Positions 12,074 to 24,676 of a DNA stretch of 64,000 nucleotides are shown here, piece after piece. The position numbers and the translations under genes were made by a program. Within the stretch, counting starts at the first letter, position 1, and each line of letters opens with the position of its first letter. Below the pieces are notes generated by a model, which worked only from the letters and a program-made list of their open reading frames with translations, made no database searches and was not told the origin of the DNA. Source of the DNA: Amphiduros pacificus. Its lineage: Eukaryota; Annelida; Polychaeta; Phyllodocida; Hesionidae. The stretch is from positions 37,593,822 to 37,657,821 of the forward strand of contig OX439008.1 of NCBI GenBank assembly GCA_949316495.1, in the 5' to 3' direction.

Positions 12074-15026
12074 GTGAGAATTTCATTAAGGATAATATGA
12101 AACATCATTTGTATGTTTATTCTGTATTCTCTGAAAAGTTATATGTTCATATATTTCATAACATATATTGGTACTAAATCCACTGTGATCGGTGAGTCTA
12201 ACCATGAATCCTGCTATTAAAATCAGAGGGCCACTGGTAAAATACAATGGGGTTAAAGGAGGGAATGTTGATTTTAATCACATAAAATGGAAATATATAA
12301 GAAGGGATGATATATAAGTGAAATAAATAAAGAGGGGATCATGTTGATAGATTTAGTCACACCGCGTCCTGGTTTGCAGTCACCCTGACCCCTGGTGATA
12401 GTCTGACAAGAGGCATCTGATAAGACACACATCAATTTTCCCCAGGACCCAGGCCCCTCATGGTTGACCCCATTGTCTAGCAACAATCACCTTACGTCGA
12501 AGGGCACCAAATGGGGGTTCTTATTGCATTCATAAGAAATGTTTAATATTTTATTACATTTCTCTTTGAAATTTGTAATTTGAAACATTGATGATATACA
12601 GTTATGATTAATCAGGAAATGTGTATCTGGTACTTTGTATTTTTAGATTTGCATGCTCTAATGATATATGTTTAATTTGATCCAATTATGAAAACACTTA
12701 TGCATTTCATTCATACAGAACAGAAAAAAAACTAGAATCTATTATATTTTTTTCTTATCAAACTGAAACATCTTTAGTTGTACTTTTTTGGGGCGAAATA
12801 TTTGGAATGATTATATGGTAGGTGTTAATTTAATTTATAGCATAGCAACAACATTAATCTTGGGTATAATTTGATCTGATAAGCAGACTAGTGTTTGCAA
12901 AGATGGGATTTAGTGCCTACCCGGTGATAGGAGAGTTTGAATCCAAAGGCGTAGCCAATCAATGGCGTCACTCATGAAAGTGGTGGGTGAAGGGGTGCAA
13001 AGGTTAAGTACCCCTTTTCTTATCACTGATAACATTTAAACCTTCCTTTCTTTCGCAATCTCAGATGCCATTGTTTATACAATTTACAGATCATCAAATA
13101 TAATGGCATATTTTTTACACTTATAAATGAAAGTGAAAACTATTATTCAAATCTAATTTATGAATATTATATATGTATGTATATAAAGCAATAGTCGTCA
13201 AGCATATTGTTACAAGAGTAGTGGATATCTTGCAATTAAATAGGTTTTAGCCAGGGTTATATGATAACATTGGTCAAATGCAATGCATCCTTTGCTGTTA
13301 AAATGAATGCTGTCGGGTCAAGTGAGTTTCTCACAATAATTCGCACAACAAAGTGGGCACAAAAATGAGATTATTAAAGAAGAGGATGTCATTTTATTAT
13401 GTTCTGACATGAAGGTGATAACCAGTGTGTTTAGGGGTGAGTTCATCCGTCGCGCATGTTTGTAATGGAGGGAGGGCCATATACATGTGTGTTGATGTCG
13501 AAGGCCCTATAAAAATGTGTGCTTCCCACACGGGGCTGCCCTGGCGAGCCATTTCACATGCACAACTCACCATATAGATGTGACTGTGAGAGGAGTGGTA
13601 CACAACCCACGGGGTATGCATGCCGAGTTGCCCGCCCCAAGCACATCTCTTAATTTCTCATGTTAGTTGCTTAGTGCGCTTGACCCTTGCTCCTCGGCCA
13701 CCCGGCGGGACCCGCCTGCCCCGATCTTGATGTAATTGAATTGTTTGTCTTGGCTTTGTAGGGTCAGAGATCCAAGTTTGGATGCGACTGGCACTGACCG
13801 CACGGTTGGATCCAGCTCTCGCGGCCAGATGCTGCAATCCTTTCTCCCTATCCGCTGACCCAAGACGCGGCACAATTTTGGCAACCTGCCGCAGGGAGGC
13901 AGATCAGGAGGCAAAACTAGCTACGCTCCCCACCCACTGACCCAGGGCTGGCTGGCAAAGCGTCTACCCCGGGGGCGCACGGTGGTGAACCAAAATGGCT
14001 GACAACATGGCCACCACATTATGCATGCAGCCATGGGGCAAACTTCCACCTCTCAGTTTATAGCCAGCCACCATGATATAAATGACAATTTTGCCCTCAC
14101 ATGCTGACGGGGCAGGAAATATAGTTGTATGCATACCATGGTGCTTACTGGCCATAACTCGGCCCTTGTTCTGTGCCTTGTCATGTAAAGGCCCTCTGGT
14201 GGTAAGGAAGCATACCACCTTGACTCGTTGACTCGGTCTCTGTCAACAAGACTCAACCTTGAGCCCTCGTCATACCGGACATATCCAGACTAACATCCCC
14301 CTACATTCTCTGTATATGTTACGAAAGAAAACAACTGGGGTCTTTTCAACATCAAAGACCTTTGGCATATGTTAGGTCATACAGGGTATTATAAAGATTT
14401 CCAAAACCCCATTTTTACATTCTTAAGGGATGTGTCATATGAAACAGGGAACAATTACTTTACTCAGAAAAGAAATATTCTAATGATCTGTGAATACAAA
14501 AGGTATCCTTGTTGGGTAGATGTATAGCTGCAAGTCCAACATGGCACAGTAAATTGCCTCTTCTCTATGAATAATACACCAAAATTCCTCATATCACAAT
14601 AGAGTGATTTCAGTAAAGTTGCCCTTTTTCAGAGTCAAATAACTAGTCCTTTTGGAGTGATACAGAGTTTTCCACTTCTTGCATGTTTTCTTTTGTCTTC
14701 ACTTCATAATTTTCACAACCTCAGATCATTCATCAAAATACTTATTTAATGAGAAAAGCATCTTTTTCAGAATTATTATGTTTTGAAAAAGTTGTATTAC
14801 AGATCGTTTGATTGAGGTAAGGACCCCATAAAATGGTGATGTGAGTTATGTGGGCAGTAATGACATGGGAGTGAGGGATGATTATCATGCATGATGGCAA
14901 CTTATGTACACAAAGTCACTATATAGACACACATCATAATTGTGTCGTGGATGTCCCGCAGGTACCAACAAACTTTACTGCCTCGCTGGTATGTGGTGGG
15001 AACAGGTAGATGCACAGATCAGAGTA
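12074..15026. other. Intergenic, GC-richer block at 13430-14260, no gene supported
   Basis: Mostly AT-rich. The block from about 13430 to 14260 is more GC-rich and gives short overlapping frames on the minus strand (13397-13621, 13658-13914, 13964-14256) without any family signature. A TATAAAA sits near 13508 but has no clear initiator. I see no RNA gene or transposon here. Confidence 0.4.
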
Positions 15027-16358
15027 GAGATACCAGTCGTAATGAGGCACCATCTACTGCTGGTCGTAGGGATTTGGTGCAAATGGTTAGATCATGAGAA
15101 GAGATACCATTGGTAATGAGGGACCATTTACTGCTGGTCGCAGGGATTTGGTGGAAATGGTTAGATCATGAGAAGGGATACCATTGGTAATGAGGGACCA
15201 TTTACTGCTGGTCGTAGGGATTTGGTGCAAATGGTTAGATCATGAGAAGGGATACCATTGGTAATGAGGCACCATCTACTGCTGGTCGCAGGGATTTGGT
15301 GCAAATGGTTAGATCATGAGAAGGGATACCATTGGTAATGAGGCACCATTTACTGCTAGTCGCAGGGATTTGGTGCAAATGGTTAGATCATGAGAAGGGA
15401 TACCATTGGTAATGAGGCACCATTTACTGCTGGTCGCAGGGATTTGGTGGAAATGGTTAGATCATGAGCAGGGATACCATTGGTAATGAGGGACCATTTA
15501 CTGCTGGTCGCAGGGATTTGGTGCAAATGGTTAGATCATGAGAAGGGATACCATTGGTAATGAGGCACCATTTACTGCTAGTCGCAGGGATTTGGTGCAA
15601 ATGGTTAGATCATGAGAAGGGATACCATTGGTAATGAGGCACCATTTACTGCTAGTCCCAGGGATTTGGTGGAAATGGTTAGATCATGAGAAGGGATACC
15701 ATTGGTAATGAGGCACCATTTACTGCTAGTCGCAGGGATTTGGTGGAAATGGTTAGATCATGAGAAGGGATACCATTGGTAATGAGGGACCATCTACTGC
15801 TGGTCGCAGGGATTTGGTGGAAATGGTTAGATCATGAGAAGGGATACCATTGGTAATGAGGGACCATTTACTGCTGGTCGTAGGGATTTGGTGGAAATGG
15901 TTAGATCATGAGAAGGGATACCATTGGTAATGAGGGACCATTTACTGCTGGTCGTAGGGATTTGGTGGAAATGGTTAGATCATGAGAAGGGATACCATTG
16001 GTAATGAGGGACCATCTACTGCTGGTCGCAGGGATTTGGTGGAAATGGTTAGATCATGAGAAGGGATACCATTGGTAATGAGGCACCATTTACTGCTGGT
16101 CGCAGGGATTTGGTGGAAATGGTTAGATCATGAGAAGGGATACCATTGGTAATGAGGCACCATTTACTGCTAGTCGCAGGGATTTGGTGCAAATGGTTAG
16201 ATCATGAGAAGGGATACCATTGGTAATGAGGCACCATTTACTGCTAGTCGCAGGGATTTGGTGGAAATGGTTAGATCATGAGAAGGGATACCATTGGTAA
16301 TGAGGCACCATTTACTGCTGGTTGCAGGGATTTGGTTGAAATGGTTAGATCATGAGAA
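15027..16358. repeat. 74-bp tandem repeat array
   Basis: Eighteen head-to-tail copies of a 74-bp unit containing GGGATACCATTGGTAATGAG, then a CACCATTTACTGCTGGTCGC segment, then GGTTAGATCATGAGAA. The first unit is more diverged. The last ends with TTGGTTGAAATGG instead of the usual TTGGTGCAAATGG or TTGGTGGAAATGG. Variation is limited to a few toggling positions (CAC/GAC, CTA/TTA, TGG/TAG, GCA/GGA), which points to recent homogenisation. The unit is not a multiple of three and is non-coding. Confidence 0.95.
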
Positions 16359-18934
16359 CTAGTTGTATTGAGATGCTTGTTTAAATGATTTACCTAGTAC
16401 AATGTTGAAATTATGTAAATTAGTATTCTAACCTGGCCATTCCTTGCTGAATTAAAGAAGGTAAATTCTGGCTGGATATCCCAAGTGAAATATTATATTG
16501 ATGGAAAATCTTATCATTCAGTATATCTGAAATTTCACTGAAATTTCTATTACACTTTTATTTCCATTACACATGTATTTCTATCTGTGGCAGTATTTCT
16601 TTAGTTTATGCAGTGAAACTCTGATGTAAATTTCTTTTCTGTTTGTGGACAAAACTTGTGTGAGAGATTTTAGATGTCTGCCAAATTTTATCTGATAATC
16701 TACTGGTTCAGTGATTTTCAATTGGTAAAATGCAATCTTACTGAATTGACTCTGTATTATAAAGCAGTTTGGTTATGTAGTTTATGATATATTAGTTTTT
16801 ATAAAGGGGTTGAATATTAGATATTCAGCTGTGAATGATAAGAGGGTTGAGATAAACATAGAGTTAAGACCATCTGCTAATAACCAGTGCAGCTGAACCC
16901 TGTTTGAATTGAATTCTTGCCAGTTTGTGGATCTATATACATATGCAGATATTTCTCCAGTGTGTATCTGCCATGCCTCTAGGGTAACATTTAAATATAT
17001 GCCCCCAAATTTGGACTGTTCATATGTTGGGGGATACATGCTCGACCCTGGTCACATGACTAGATCCAGGTCGACGGCCTTATGGCAATTATTATCATAT
17101 ATACCAAGCATGCTGAGTTTTTCTCATACTTTGTGACTGCTTTTCCTAGGGGTCCTCAAAGTAAAGCTTGAATTGGTAATTCAGAAAAAACCCCTTCTGG
17201 GTGAGAAACAAATATGGCCGCTCCAGGCTGAGGGAGTTGCAGCAAGCGCCTGCAGCAGTAGCTGCTGAGGTATGGTTTCTCCCATACAAGGGCTGTGTAC
17301 ATTGCCTGTAGGCAGTACCTTCAAAGGGCCCTGCAGTTTGCCCTACAGTGGAGCCGAAAGCAAACACGTACCCTGTGCACTTTGATCAAGCTTGCCTCTC
17401 TATTAAGCGTATTTTATTATATACCTTTATTAACATTAGCCCCCATCCCGCCTTTTTTATAATTGATTCATACTCATGCATATCATCAAATGGGAGGGTG
17501 CTTCTTCTGAGCATGCTCATCATTTCAAAATGAACCAATGAAAAGAAAAGGAAGTAAAGAGATTGTGTGAACTATTTAACCCTATCACAATATAGTTATC
17601 CCATGGTGCATTCCCAAGTCTATGTCGCACTGTCAGTGGATCTGCACCTTCTTGACATCCAGCACCTAATATATTCTATGTGTTACAGGACGCATACCTC
17701 TACAAGGTTTGTTTCTTCCCTTTTTGTGTTTGTAATTGGTCAGTTAACAAGGTGCAAAACTGTGTAGAAATGGGTGGTACGCAAAGTCATTTTTTTACAA
17801 AATTAATTGCCACGGCAGGGGCAAAAGTGTGCGTCAGTTTAACACGCGCCTGGGTCGTTTGACACTGTGGGTAAATAATATAGTGTTTGAAGGTAGCAAA
17901 TTAGGCAAGTAGTCTATTCACATTGTGAATGACAGGGTACACTTGCCATTCAGCAGCACTTGCTGAAGCATCGCTCTACAATAGCATGCTTATTACTTCA
18001 AGTTAGTGAAACCACAAAATTGACCCCAAACAAAGGGTGCACCCAGCACTTTATTTTTTTCATGGTGTCTCCTTGTATGCAAACATTTGTGCTTGATATA
18101 TTTATAATATACAGTCAAGCCAGTATTCCTTAAAGACATGTCTGCGTTTATCAAACAGGAAAAAAAAAAGACATGTCGGCATCATTAACACCTCTAGGGT
18201 GTTGTGTATAAAATGGGCAACTCTCTACCACATTACTTGCTGGACACCAAACCAACCGCACCAGGGAAATGGTCACAGTTCTCACGTACACCGAACCTTT
18301 ATGGATTAATCATTAAGGTAGTAGTATTTTTGTTATCAAGACCATCCTTGGTATCTTCACTCTTAACAAGAATCATTTATGTTGCCTGAATTAGCTACAT
18401 TCCATGTTTATTAATTCTAACATCAGTGATATTTGTATCATGATTACTTGAGAACGCAGAGAAACATAACAAAAATTAGGGATAAGTGTCAGATTTGTCA
18501 AATGCACGAAACACAAGCAAATTTCATCATCTGGTGATGTGTTGTCAAACTTTATTCGTCACCCAGTGAAATGAGAGTTACAACGGCAAAAAAAAAATTG
18601 TTACTTTACTGTCATCAAATTCGGATGAATTATTTACAATCATTCTGTGTACAAAAGATTGGAAATTCTTTAGAATTGTTTGTTGTTTGTTTTTGTGTAT
18701 GGAATCATTCAATGATTTAGCTTGTACATGTTTCCAAGGAATATTTATTTCCAAAAAATTTAGTTGATGAAGTAGAGGACACAGAGGGATCATATCTGAT
18801 GTAAGACAGAGTATAATTAACCAAGCAATAATAGGGTGTTAATGACATACTCATTAGCAATGTGATATACATAATTGTGCAGGCATACATTGACAGCTGG
18901 AGAAAATTCTGATCAAATGAGTAAGGGGTTATAA
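16359..18934. other. Intergenic, nothing recognised
   Basis: AT-rich sequence with only short, domain-free open frames on both strands. The last ~100 bp may contain more of the LINE described next, but I could not follow its reading frame upstream of 18935. Confidence 0.45.
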
Positions 18935-19408
18935 GGGCAAATGACTTATGGGAGAAGTACATTCTCATATTATGGTGCACATTTATGGAATATGCTTCCT
19001 AATGAATACAAAAACTGTACAAAATTAAAGGATTTTAAAAAACTGCTGTCTACCTGGGATGGCCCAAGTTGCAGCTGTAACCTATGTCAATTCATATTGT
19101 AATATTGTGCTTATCCATTCATTGTTCATTGTGTTTGTTTGTAAATACTATTTGTTATATCAATAATCAATATCAATTCATATTGTAATATTGTGCTTAT
19201 CCATTCATTGTTCATTGTGTTGTCTGTAAATACTATTTGTTATATCAATTCATATTGTAATATTGTGCTTATCCATTCATTGTTCATTGTGTTTGTTTGT
19301 AAATACTATTTGTTATATCAATAATCAATAATTAGCTTTTAGCTAGTGTTTCTATGTAAATGATTGATTCAAAATAAAACTTTATCTTATCTTATCTTAT
19401 CTTATCTT
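18935..19408 (+). mobile_element. 5'-truncated non-LTR retrotransposon (LINE) 3' end
   Basis: Codons 18935-19102 read as the C-terminal end of a LINE ORF2 protein. They include YGRSTFSYYGAHLWNMLP, a KDFKKLL helix and the tail STWDGPSCSCNLC before a TAA stop. The pattern of an RS, then LWN.LP, then FK..L, then a Cys-rich end is typical of the C-terminus of several LINE clades (CR1/L2/Rex-like). I cannot assign the clade firmly. The 3'UTR (19087-19330) holds three tandem ~71-86 bp repeats beginning CAATTCATATTGTAATATTG. The element ends with AATAAAACTTTATC and a (TTATC)n tail of five units. An in-frame stop just upstream of 18935 and the missing remainder show a truncated, dead copy. Confidence 0.8.
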
Positions 19409-21370
19409 TGAAAAACAACAAATGAGAAATATACTTGAACTTATATGGAGCTTACAAGAAATATTTGCTTTCAAATTAATTGTCCAGAATTTCAAGAAGG
19501 TTTCTGTTCATGGGTGATCTGAATAGTCTGTGGACATTAGTAAAGGGTTTATATACAAACCTTTGCTTTTATTAGAACCTCTCAATGTGAATTTTAGTTT
19601 TCTGCAAAACTCGGAGAATATTACATACCATCTGAAAAAAATTCACTGTAAGTTCATTAGGAAGATATGCGAGAGACCTATAAGTTAGATTTCAGAATTT
19701 TGTTTATTTTCATTTCTGTAATTTGCAATTCATATGATTCACAGGGAACAAAATATGACAGGATTTTCTTGGTAAAAAAAGGAAAAACACCTGTGTTGTT
19801 TATTTACAAAAGTGTACCCACCTGGTAACCACAAAATATTTGGGAAAAAGATAGATTAATATGTATTTGTTTACAGATTGTACTTATTATTGTTTACTTT
19901 CAAACATGAAATAAAAAGGAAGCACAACAGGGCAGAGTGTTTATTTCTCCTCAGCACTTGACGGGGACTGTGCTCTTACAGGATAACTCTGAATGCAAAC
20001 ACCCTGATAGAAGCCAAAGCATCTCCAAAATTATCGGATACTCTTTCAATTTGATTCACATAGATCTGTCACTTTGGTCTTGGTATTCACAAGAAGGTGG
20101 ACAAAATAGGTGTGAGGTGTGATTTTTGGCAAATTTTCTGTGCAAACGTTTTATGCATACAGAGGACATTACACTGCTCCATGCAACAAGGCTAATTTAG
20201 CTTTTAAAAGAAGGTATGTGAAATTGTTGCACATTTTTGGCAGTGTACGACACGCAGGATGTGCAGTGCTTATTACCTCTTATTGTTTACAGGCTGTTCA
20301 GACTTGGTCCCACCTTATTCTTCTTGAACGGATTCATACTGGAGCATTTTCTGTCTAATCTGAAGTATTTTTATAGCCGTTTTTAACATTTTCATTTGGA
20401 TGTGCACATCATTGGGTTCCATATATTAGCTAATAGGAATCAAATTATGTAAGATATCGGATTAATTTATATTACTAGGCTTTAATTTAGATTTAACCAA
20501 GTGTTAATAGTGGAAATTCCTCTAATTCTTCATGTTATTGATTAGCGTTAAGACTGGGTTAATAACAAACCCTTCAACGTGATTGAACACACAGTGACGC
20601 TAAGTCTTTTTGTGCACCCCAGAGAACCAAAAGGGGAACGCAAACGTAATAGTTTGAAAGGTTTCAGTGTGGGGGAAAGCTTTACAAAGGCTGAACAGTT
20701 TACTTGTTTTGCTACCTCACTAAGTGGTTGCTAGGTAGGGTAAGGTTCACAACCCCGATGCCAATGGATCTGAGCCAATACCTACAGGTGGTGAGGGGTG
20801 TAGCACAAAACCTTGCCGCCATTAACTAGGGGCTTATTCCTATAGGGCATATACCCACCGAGCAAAGCGGCGGGATATTGGCAAACATTGCCTTTCTCTA
20901 CTCTCTGTACATTCCACACCATATTGAAATTGGGGGAAACATACATACTGTACATAGGATTTTTACACTGCATGTTTTAGGGCATTCATTACGTTCTTGC
21001 TGGAGCAGAGAATGGATTGTGTTTAAAGGTCAATTAAAAAAGACATTTTCATGGGCTGTATATTGATATGACAAATAGAGTTATGTGAAAAGATGAGTGA
21101 CATGGGGAAAATACAGTGGTGTGACAAAAACAGTTACATGGAAATATCTATGATATGCAGAAAACATTGCCAGTACCAGGAATCAAGGAAACCCTCTTGT
21201 TATGATTACTAAATATCAAAATATTTATTTTTAATTACATATCAGATTAATGGGATCTAAACACAGAAAATGGTTCCGTCAAAGGGTGGAGCCAATTTAT
21301 TGTTTTTAAAATGGATATTTGAATTTCTATTAATACCAATTCTAAGTGCACATTTTTGTTTTGTTTGCAG
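19409..21370. other. Sequence upstream of gene 1 coding exon, probably intronic
   Basis: About 2 kb of AT-rich DNA with no recognisable gene or element. Because gene 1 begins at a splice acceptor, this stretch is probably the 3' part of its 5'UTR intron. The intron ends in a long T-rich tract, TTTTTGTTTTGTTTGCAG. Confidence 0.45.
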
Positions 21371-21396
21371 GTGTTGTTGGGTGAACGCGTAACAAG
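21359..21396 (+). other. Splice acceptor and short 5'UTR of gene 1
   Basis: The pyrimidine-rich tract ends TTTGTTTGCAG at 21370. The 26-nt untranslated remainder leads to AACAAGATGG, a good initiation context. The AAGATGGCCGC around the start also resembles a YY1-type motif, but no binding is shown. The acceptor implies at least one upstream non-coding exon. Confidence 0.7.
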
Positions 21397-23214
21397 ATGG
21401 CCGCAGTGGAACAACAACAGCGCAACATGAGCAAATCTATCACACGCTTGCTCCAGCATTCCATACTACAACTGTGTAATGAGCACATTGGCTATACCCA
21501 CAAACTGCAGATTCTTGGGGTGCTCTGTATGACAGTCGATGACGAACAGCAAGAACTTGTCGTCAAAGTTAATAACACACTAAAACGGGTAAATCCTTCA
21601 GCCCCCAAAGACAGTTCACCTTCACCACTGGTGCCGTTTTCACAAAGCCCTCACCAGATAGCGCCACAGGCACATGACACGATACCAGTGTCTATACCTG
21701 TGACAGTGCCAGTTGATAATCTCAGTGATGCCCAACCAAACGGCAGCAGTCTAAGCCCTGTGGCGCCCTCGGGTAGCAACGGCAGGAAGTCTCACGGTCG
21801 CAAGGGGACCAACCCGGTCAAGGTACATAATATTTTTGATGATGGTGAAGCTCATTCGGATGAGGAAGTGGATGCAGTGACTGTGATACCGGAAGCACCG
21901 GAAGCATCCATGTCATACTGTTCCACACCCCTCTCGGCCAGCCCGGGCCCTGCTCACAGCCCACAGGGCAATCACAGCTCTCGCCCTCGCATGCTGGCAC
22001 CTGCAGACATGAAGACCTCCGGTAGTGCAAAGCGGAAGCCTAGTCACAAGTTCCGAGTGCCTCAGTACTGTTCTCCCAATGGCAGTCCATTTGGGCCCTA
22101 TCGGTCGGTGGACAGTCCGTACTCTGTGGACGAGGGCGGAGACAATGGGGGAGCAGAGGGGCCCTCCCATAGCTCCATTCCTAGTCACACTGGTGGCAGC
22201 GCAGCTAACAATGGTGTGGGCTTAAGAATCCCCATTTATGTGGCCGGCACCTTCTCGCAAGAGGGCGCTGAAGGCGAGGACAGCAGCCATAGCCATGCAA
22301 GTGATAGTCGACGAGAAATGAATGGCGAGCATTTACCCACAGAGAATGGCCTTAACCTATCCACATCAGGCAGTAAGATTTACATAGAGCAAGATGAAGA
22401 TGGCTCTGTGAAGGTGAAAGAGGAACCTCAAGAATACTTTGACTACCACAACCAGGCGATGGATCTTAGCACGGACGATCTCAACCGGAATGTCGCCAAT
22501 GACACCGCTGCAGCATATCCTATAGTCTCTGCCAAAAGCCTTATCATATCTGGGGGAAGTGATGGTCTGCCGAGTCAGGTACCTTATAGTGCCCTTAGCA
22601 TGCTTGCCGCCGCCCGCCACGGAGCCGACTCCCTCATTGCCGACGCCGACGGTCTCACCATCAAATACACAAGTACAGGGCCATACACTGTCGGCGCAAA
22701 CGGCAAAGATGTCAGCAACTCCTCCAGAATCAAAGATATTATCATGTACGATGACCAGTCACCCCTCAACACCCAGAAGGGCGCCAGAATAGAGACAGAC
22801 TTTATTGTAGACAAACTGGGATTGGATGGGCGTAAACGTCGCAGAAGAGCACCAGAAGACCAGTTGACACCGGAGGAGGTTGCAGAATATCTAGGTCATG
22901 AAGGAGGAAGTTACTCCTTCAAGTGCAAATATTGCTCCGATGAATTTGATAGCGTTACAAAATATATTCACCACAGTGTGGCGAGTCATCAAGCCTACAT
23001 TTGCCATCAGTGCGGCAAAAGTTTCACCACCAAAAGTTCGCTGCTACGACATCGGCCGATACACACGGGAATGCGTCGCTTTGCCTGTTCCATTTGTAAA
23101 AAGACCTTCTACCGCAAGGACAAATGTAAGGCCCACATAAAGCGCCATCTAGGGGAACAAACAGGCGGCAATGTGGCGCGTGTGGAGAGTGCCTCAATAG
23201 AGGTAGCAGAGTAA
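21397..23214 (+). CDS. C2H2 zinc-finger protein with novel N-terminal module (paralogue 1)
   Basis: 605 residues in one exon, probably a nuclear DNA-binding transcription regulator. Residues 15-64 form a small module (ITRLLQHSILQLCNEH, a strand near GVLCMTV, then ELVVKVNNTLKR) shared with the genes at 41.1 and 55.1 kb. Residues 65-470 are Ser/Pro/acidic and probably disordered. They contain a SUMO-type VKEE site (340-343) and AMDLS (354-358), which resembles CtBP-binding PxDLS motifs. A basic nuclear-localisation-like run, RKRRRR, lies at 479-484. Three C2H2 fingers follow: 508-531 (H-x4-H form), 534-556 and 562-584, with a TGMRR linker between the last two. The exon starts at the acceptor at 21371, 26 nt before the ATG. 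A second Met at residue 11 aligns with the start of the paralogues, so initiation there is possible. An AATAAA lies at 23290. Family identity is clear; the exact orthologue is unknown. Confidence 0.93.
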   Translation: MAAVEQQQRNMSKSITRLLQHSILQLCNEHIGYTHKLQILGVLCMTVDDEQQELVVKVNNTLKRVNPSAPKDSSPSPLVPFSQSPHQIAPQAHDTIPVSIPVTVPVDNLSDAQPNGSSLSPVAPSGSNGRKSHGRKGTNPVKVHNIFDDGEAHSDEEVDAVTVIPEAPEASMSYCSTPLSASPGPAHSPQGNHSSRPRMLAPADMKTSGSAKRKPSHKFRVPQYCSPNGSPFGPYRSVDSPYSVDEGGDNGGAEGPSHSSIPSHTGGSAANNGVGLRIPIYVAGTFSQEGAEGEDSSHSHASDSRREMNGEHLPTENGLNLSTSGSKIYIEQDEDGSVKVKEEPQEYFDYHNQAMDLSTDDLNRNVANDTAAAYPIVSAKSLIISGGSDGLPSQVPYSALSMLAAARHGADSLIADADGLTIKYTSTGPYTVGANGKDVSNSSRIKDIIMYDDQSPLNTQKGARIETDFIVDKLGLDGRKRRRRAPEDQLTPEEVAEYLGHEGGSYSFKCKYCSDEFDSVTKYIHHSVASHQAYICHQCGKSFTTKSSLLRHRPIHTGMRRFACSICKKTFYRKDKCKAHIKRHLGEQTGGNVARVESASIEVAE

Positions 23215-24544
23215 AAACTGTGTGACGTAATGTAGTGTGCCTTTTGTTATCATTTCACCTCCTTTGTTATCACTGAACTGATAACAAGGAATAAATACTG
23301 ATAACAGCAGTCTATGATCAGAAAAAATCTCTCAGTCTCGGGCTTTTTTAGATTTATAGTTTATTGTTAATATCACACACCGTCTTGTGGTGTGAGCAGA
23401 TCACTTCATCCACATGAAATGCAGAAGTATTGGTGTTGGAGACACTGTATAACTCGCAGGGCAGAACCATATCAAGCAACCTTGATACTGGTTCTGGGGT
23501 TGGCACTTTCCGGCCAATGTTAACAAGTCTCCCTCAATGCTGCTAAGTCACACAGGGATTATATCGTTTCATTTTCATGGCGAGAGTTTGAGAGGTATGT
23601 CTCTGATCATTTGTTGTTAAATTTTGTCAGAATGTGGCAAGATTTTCCCAGTGTGTGGTGTCTCAAGTGACAGAAAGTTGCAATGTTTGGAAAATAGGCG
23701 ATTGCAGTTAAGTTGAACACCTTAGTTATTTTCACAGATGCCATATTTTAAACTGTAAAATTGTTGTTTTTATATAGCCATACTTGCTTTGTGCTAAGGA
23801 ATTATTATTGTTATTGCTGACTTGTTTGTTTTAAACATTTGGCAGGGTGTTGTAGTCTTAAACATGTCAATTTTAAATTAGAAATTAATTAATTTATTAC
23901 AAGATTAGATAATGAGAGGGTGAAAGAGCCAAAGCTTTAAGTTAATTTGATTTGAGGATTATCAGTTACCAAGGGAACAGTTTATTGACAAATAATTATA
24001 TTATTTGATCAAAAGTTGTTGTTGTTTTGTGTGTATATAAAGTATATTTGGGGACTATTTTGCCACATAATTGTTAGATTTGTAAATGAAAAAATCTATA
24101 TTGAAAGAAAAAGAATGATCACTGAATAATGATGTAATTATATATATATATATATCTGTGTGTGTATATGGTTATATGATGACAATTTGGTTGTCATGGA
24201 AAATGACCTTCTTCAAAGTTTCCATCATTATGGCGAGGATGAATTTAGTCCATGTGTGGTGGCTGTTTTTAATTTGACCAAATTTGGAATGTAAAAATGC
24301 ATGATGTTTCTGGATTTGGTAAATGTTAAAGACAGCCACCTGGTGGCGCTGAATTTGTGGTTTCGCCTTAATCTGTGTTCTGCTGGAGCTTGGTTATTGG
24401 CAGTATTGTGATGTGTGGGTCAGGGCAGACGTGCAGCGACCTCCTCCTGAACTCTGGCTTCTGTCCATGGAGGTGAAGACCTGGCGTCTGCCCACAACAG
24501 GTTACATCATGTTCAGTAGAAATATCCTCCTGACTGCAGCGCAG
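23215..24544. other. Gene 1 3' flank
   Basis: Probable 3'UTR followed by AT-rich intergenic DNA. An AATAAA at 23290 is only 76 nt after the stop, so a longer UTR with a later signal is also possible. A (TA)n run lies near 24138. No other gene is visible. Confidence 0.4.
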
Positions 24545-24676
24545 CCAATCAGCTAACAGCCTTCACAGCATTGGTATATATGCACTCACAGAAGGTAGCG
24601 ATCAGACACTGTATTGTTTCTAACACTCATCTAATATTTGCTGTTCTAACTCATTGCTGCCCCAACTTAGCCATTT
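24545..24676 (+). promoter_or_regulatory. Candidate TATA-type core promoter
   Basis: CCAAT at 24545-24549, TATATA at 24575-24580 and an initiator-like TCAGAC with its A at 24604 lie in the order and spacing of an animal core promoter (TATA about 29 bp before the initiator). A downstream TAGCCATTT at 24668-24676 and a possible donor CTTCAG|GTCTTG follow. No coding exon is seen nearby, so any transcript start would be for an unknown or non-coding product, or an alternative first exon of a downstream gene. Motif match only. Confidence 0.3.

Noticed and set aside
13500-13530. TATAAAA near 13508 and ATAAAAGCC near 7770 as promoters
   Set aside because: No initiator at the right distance, and no exon or donor nearby.
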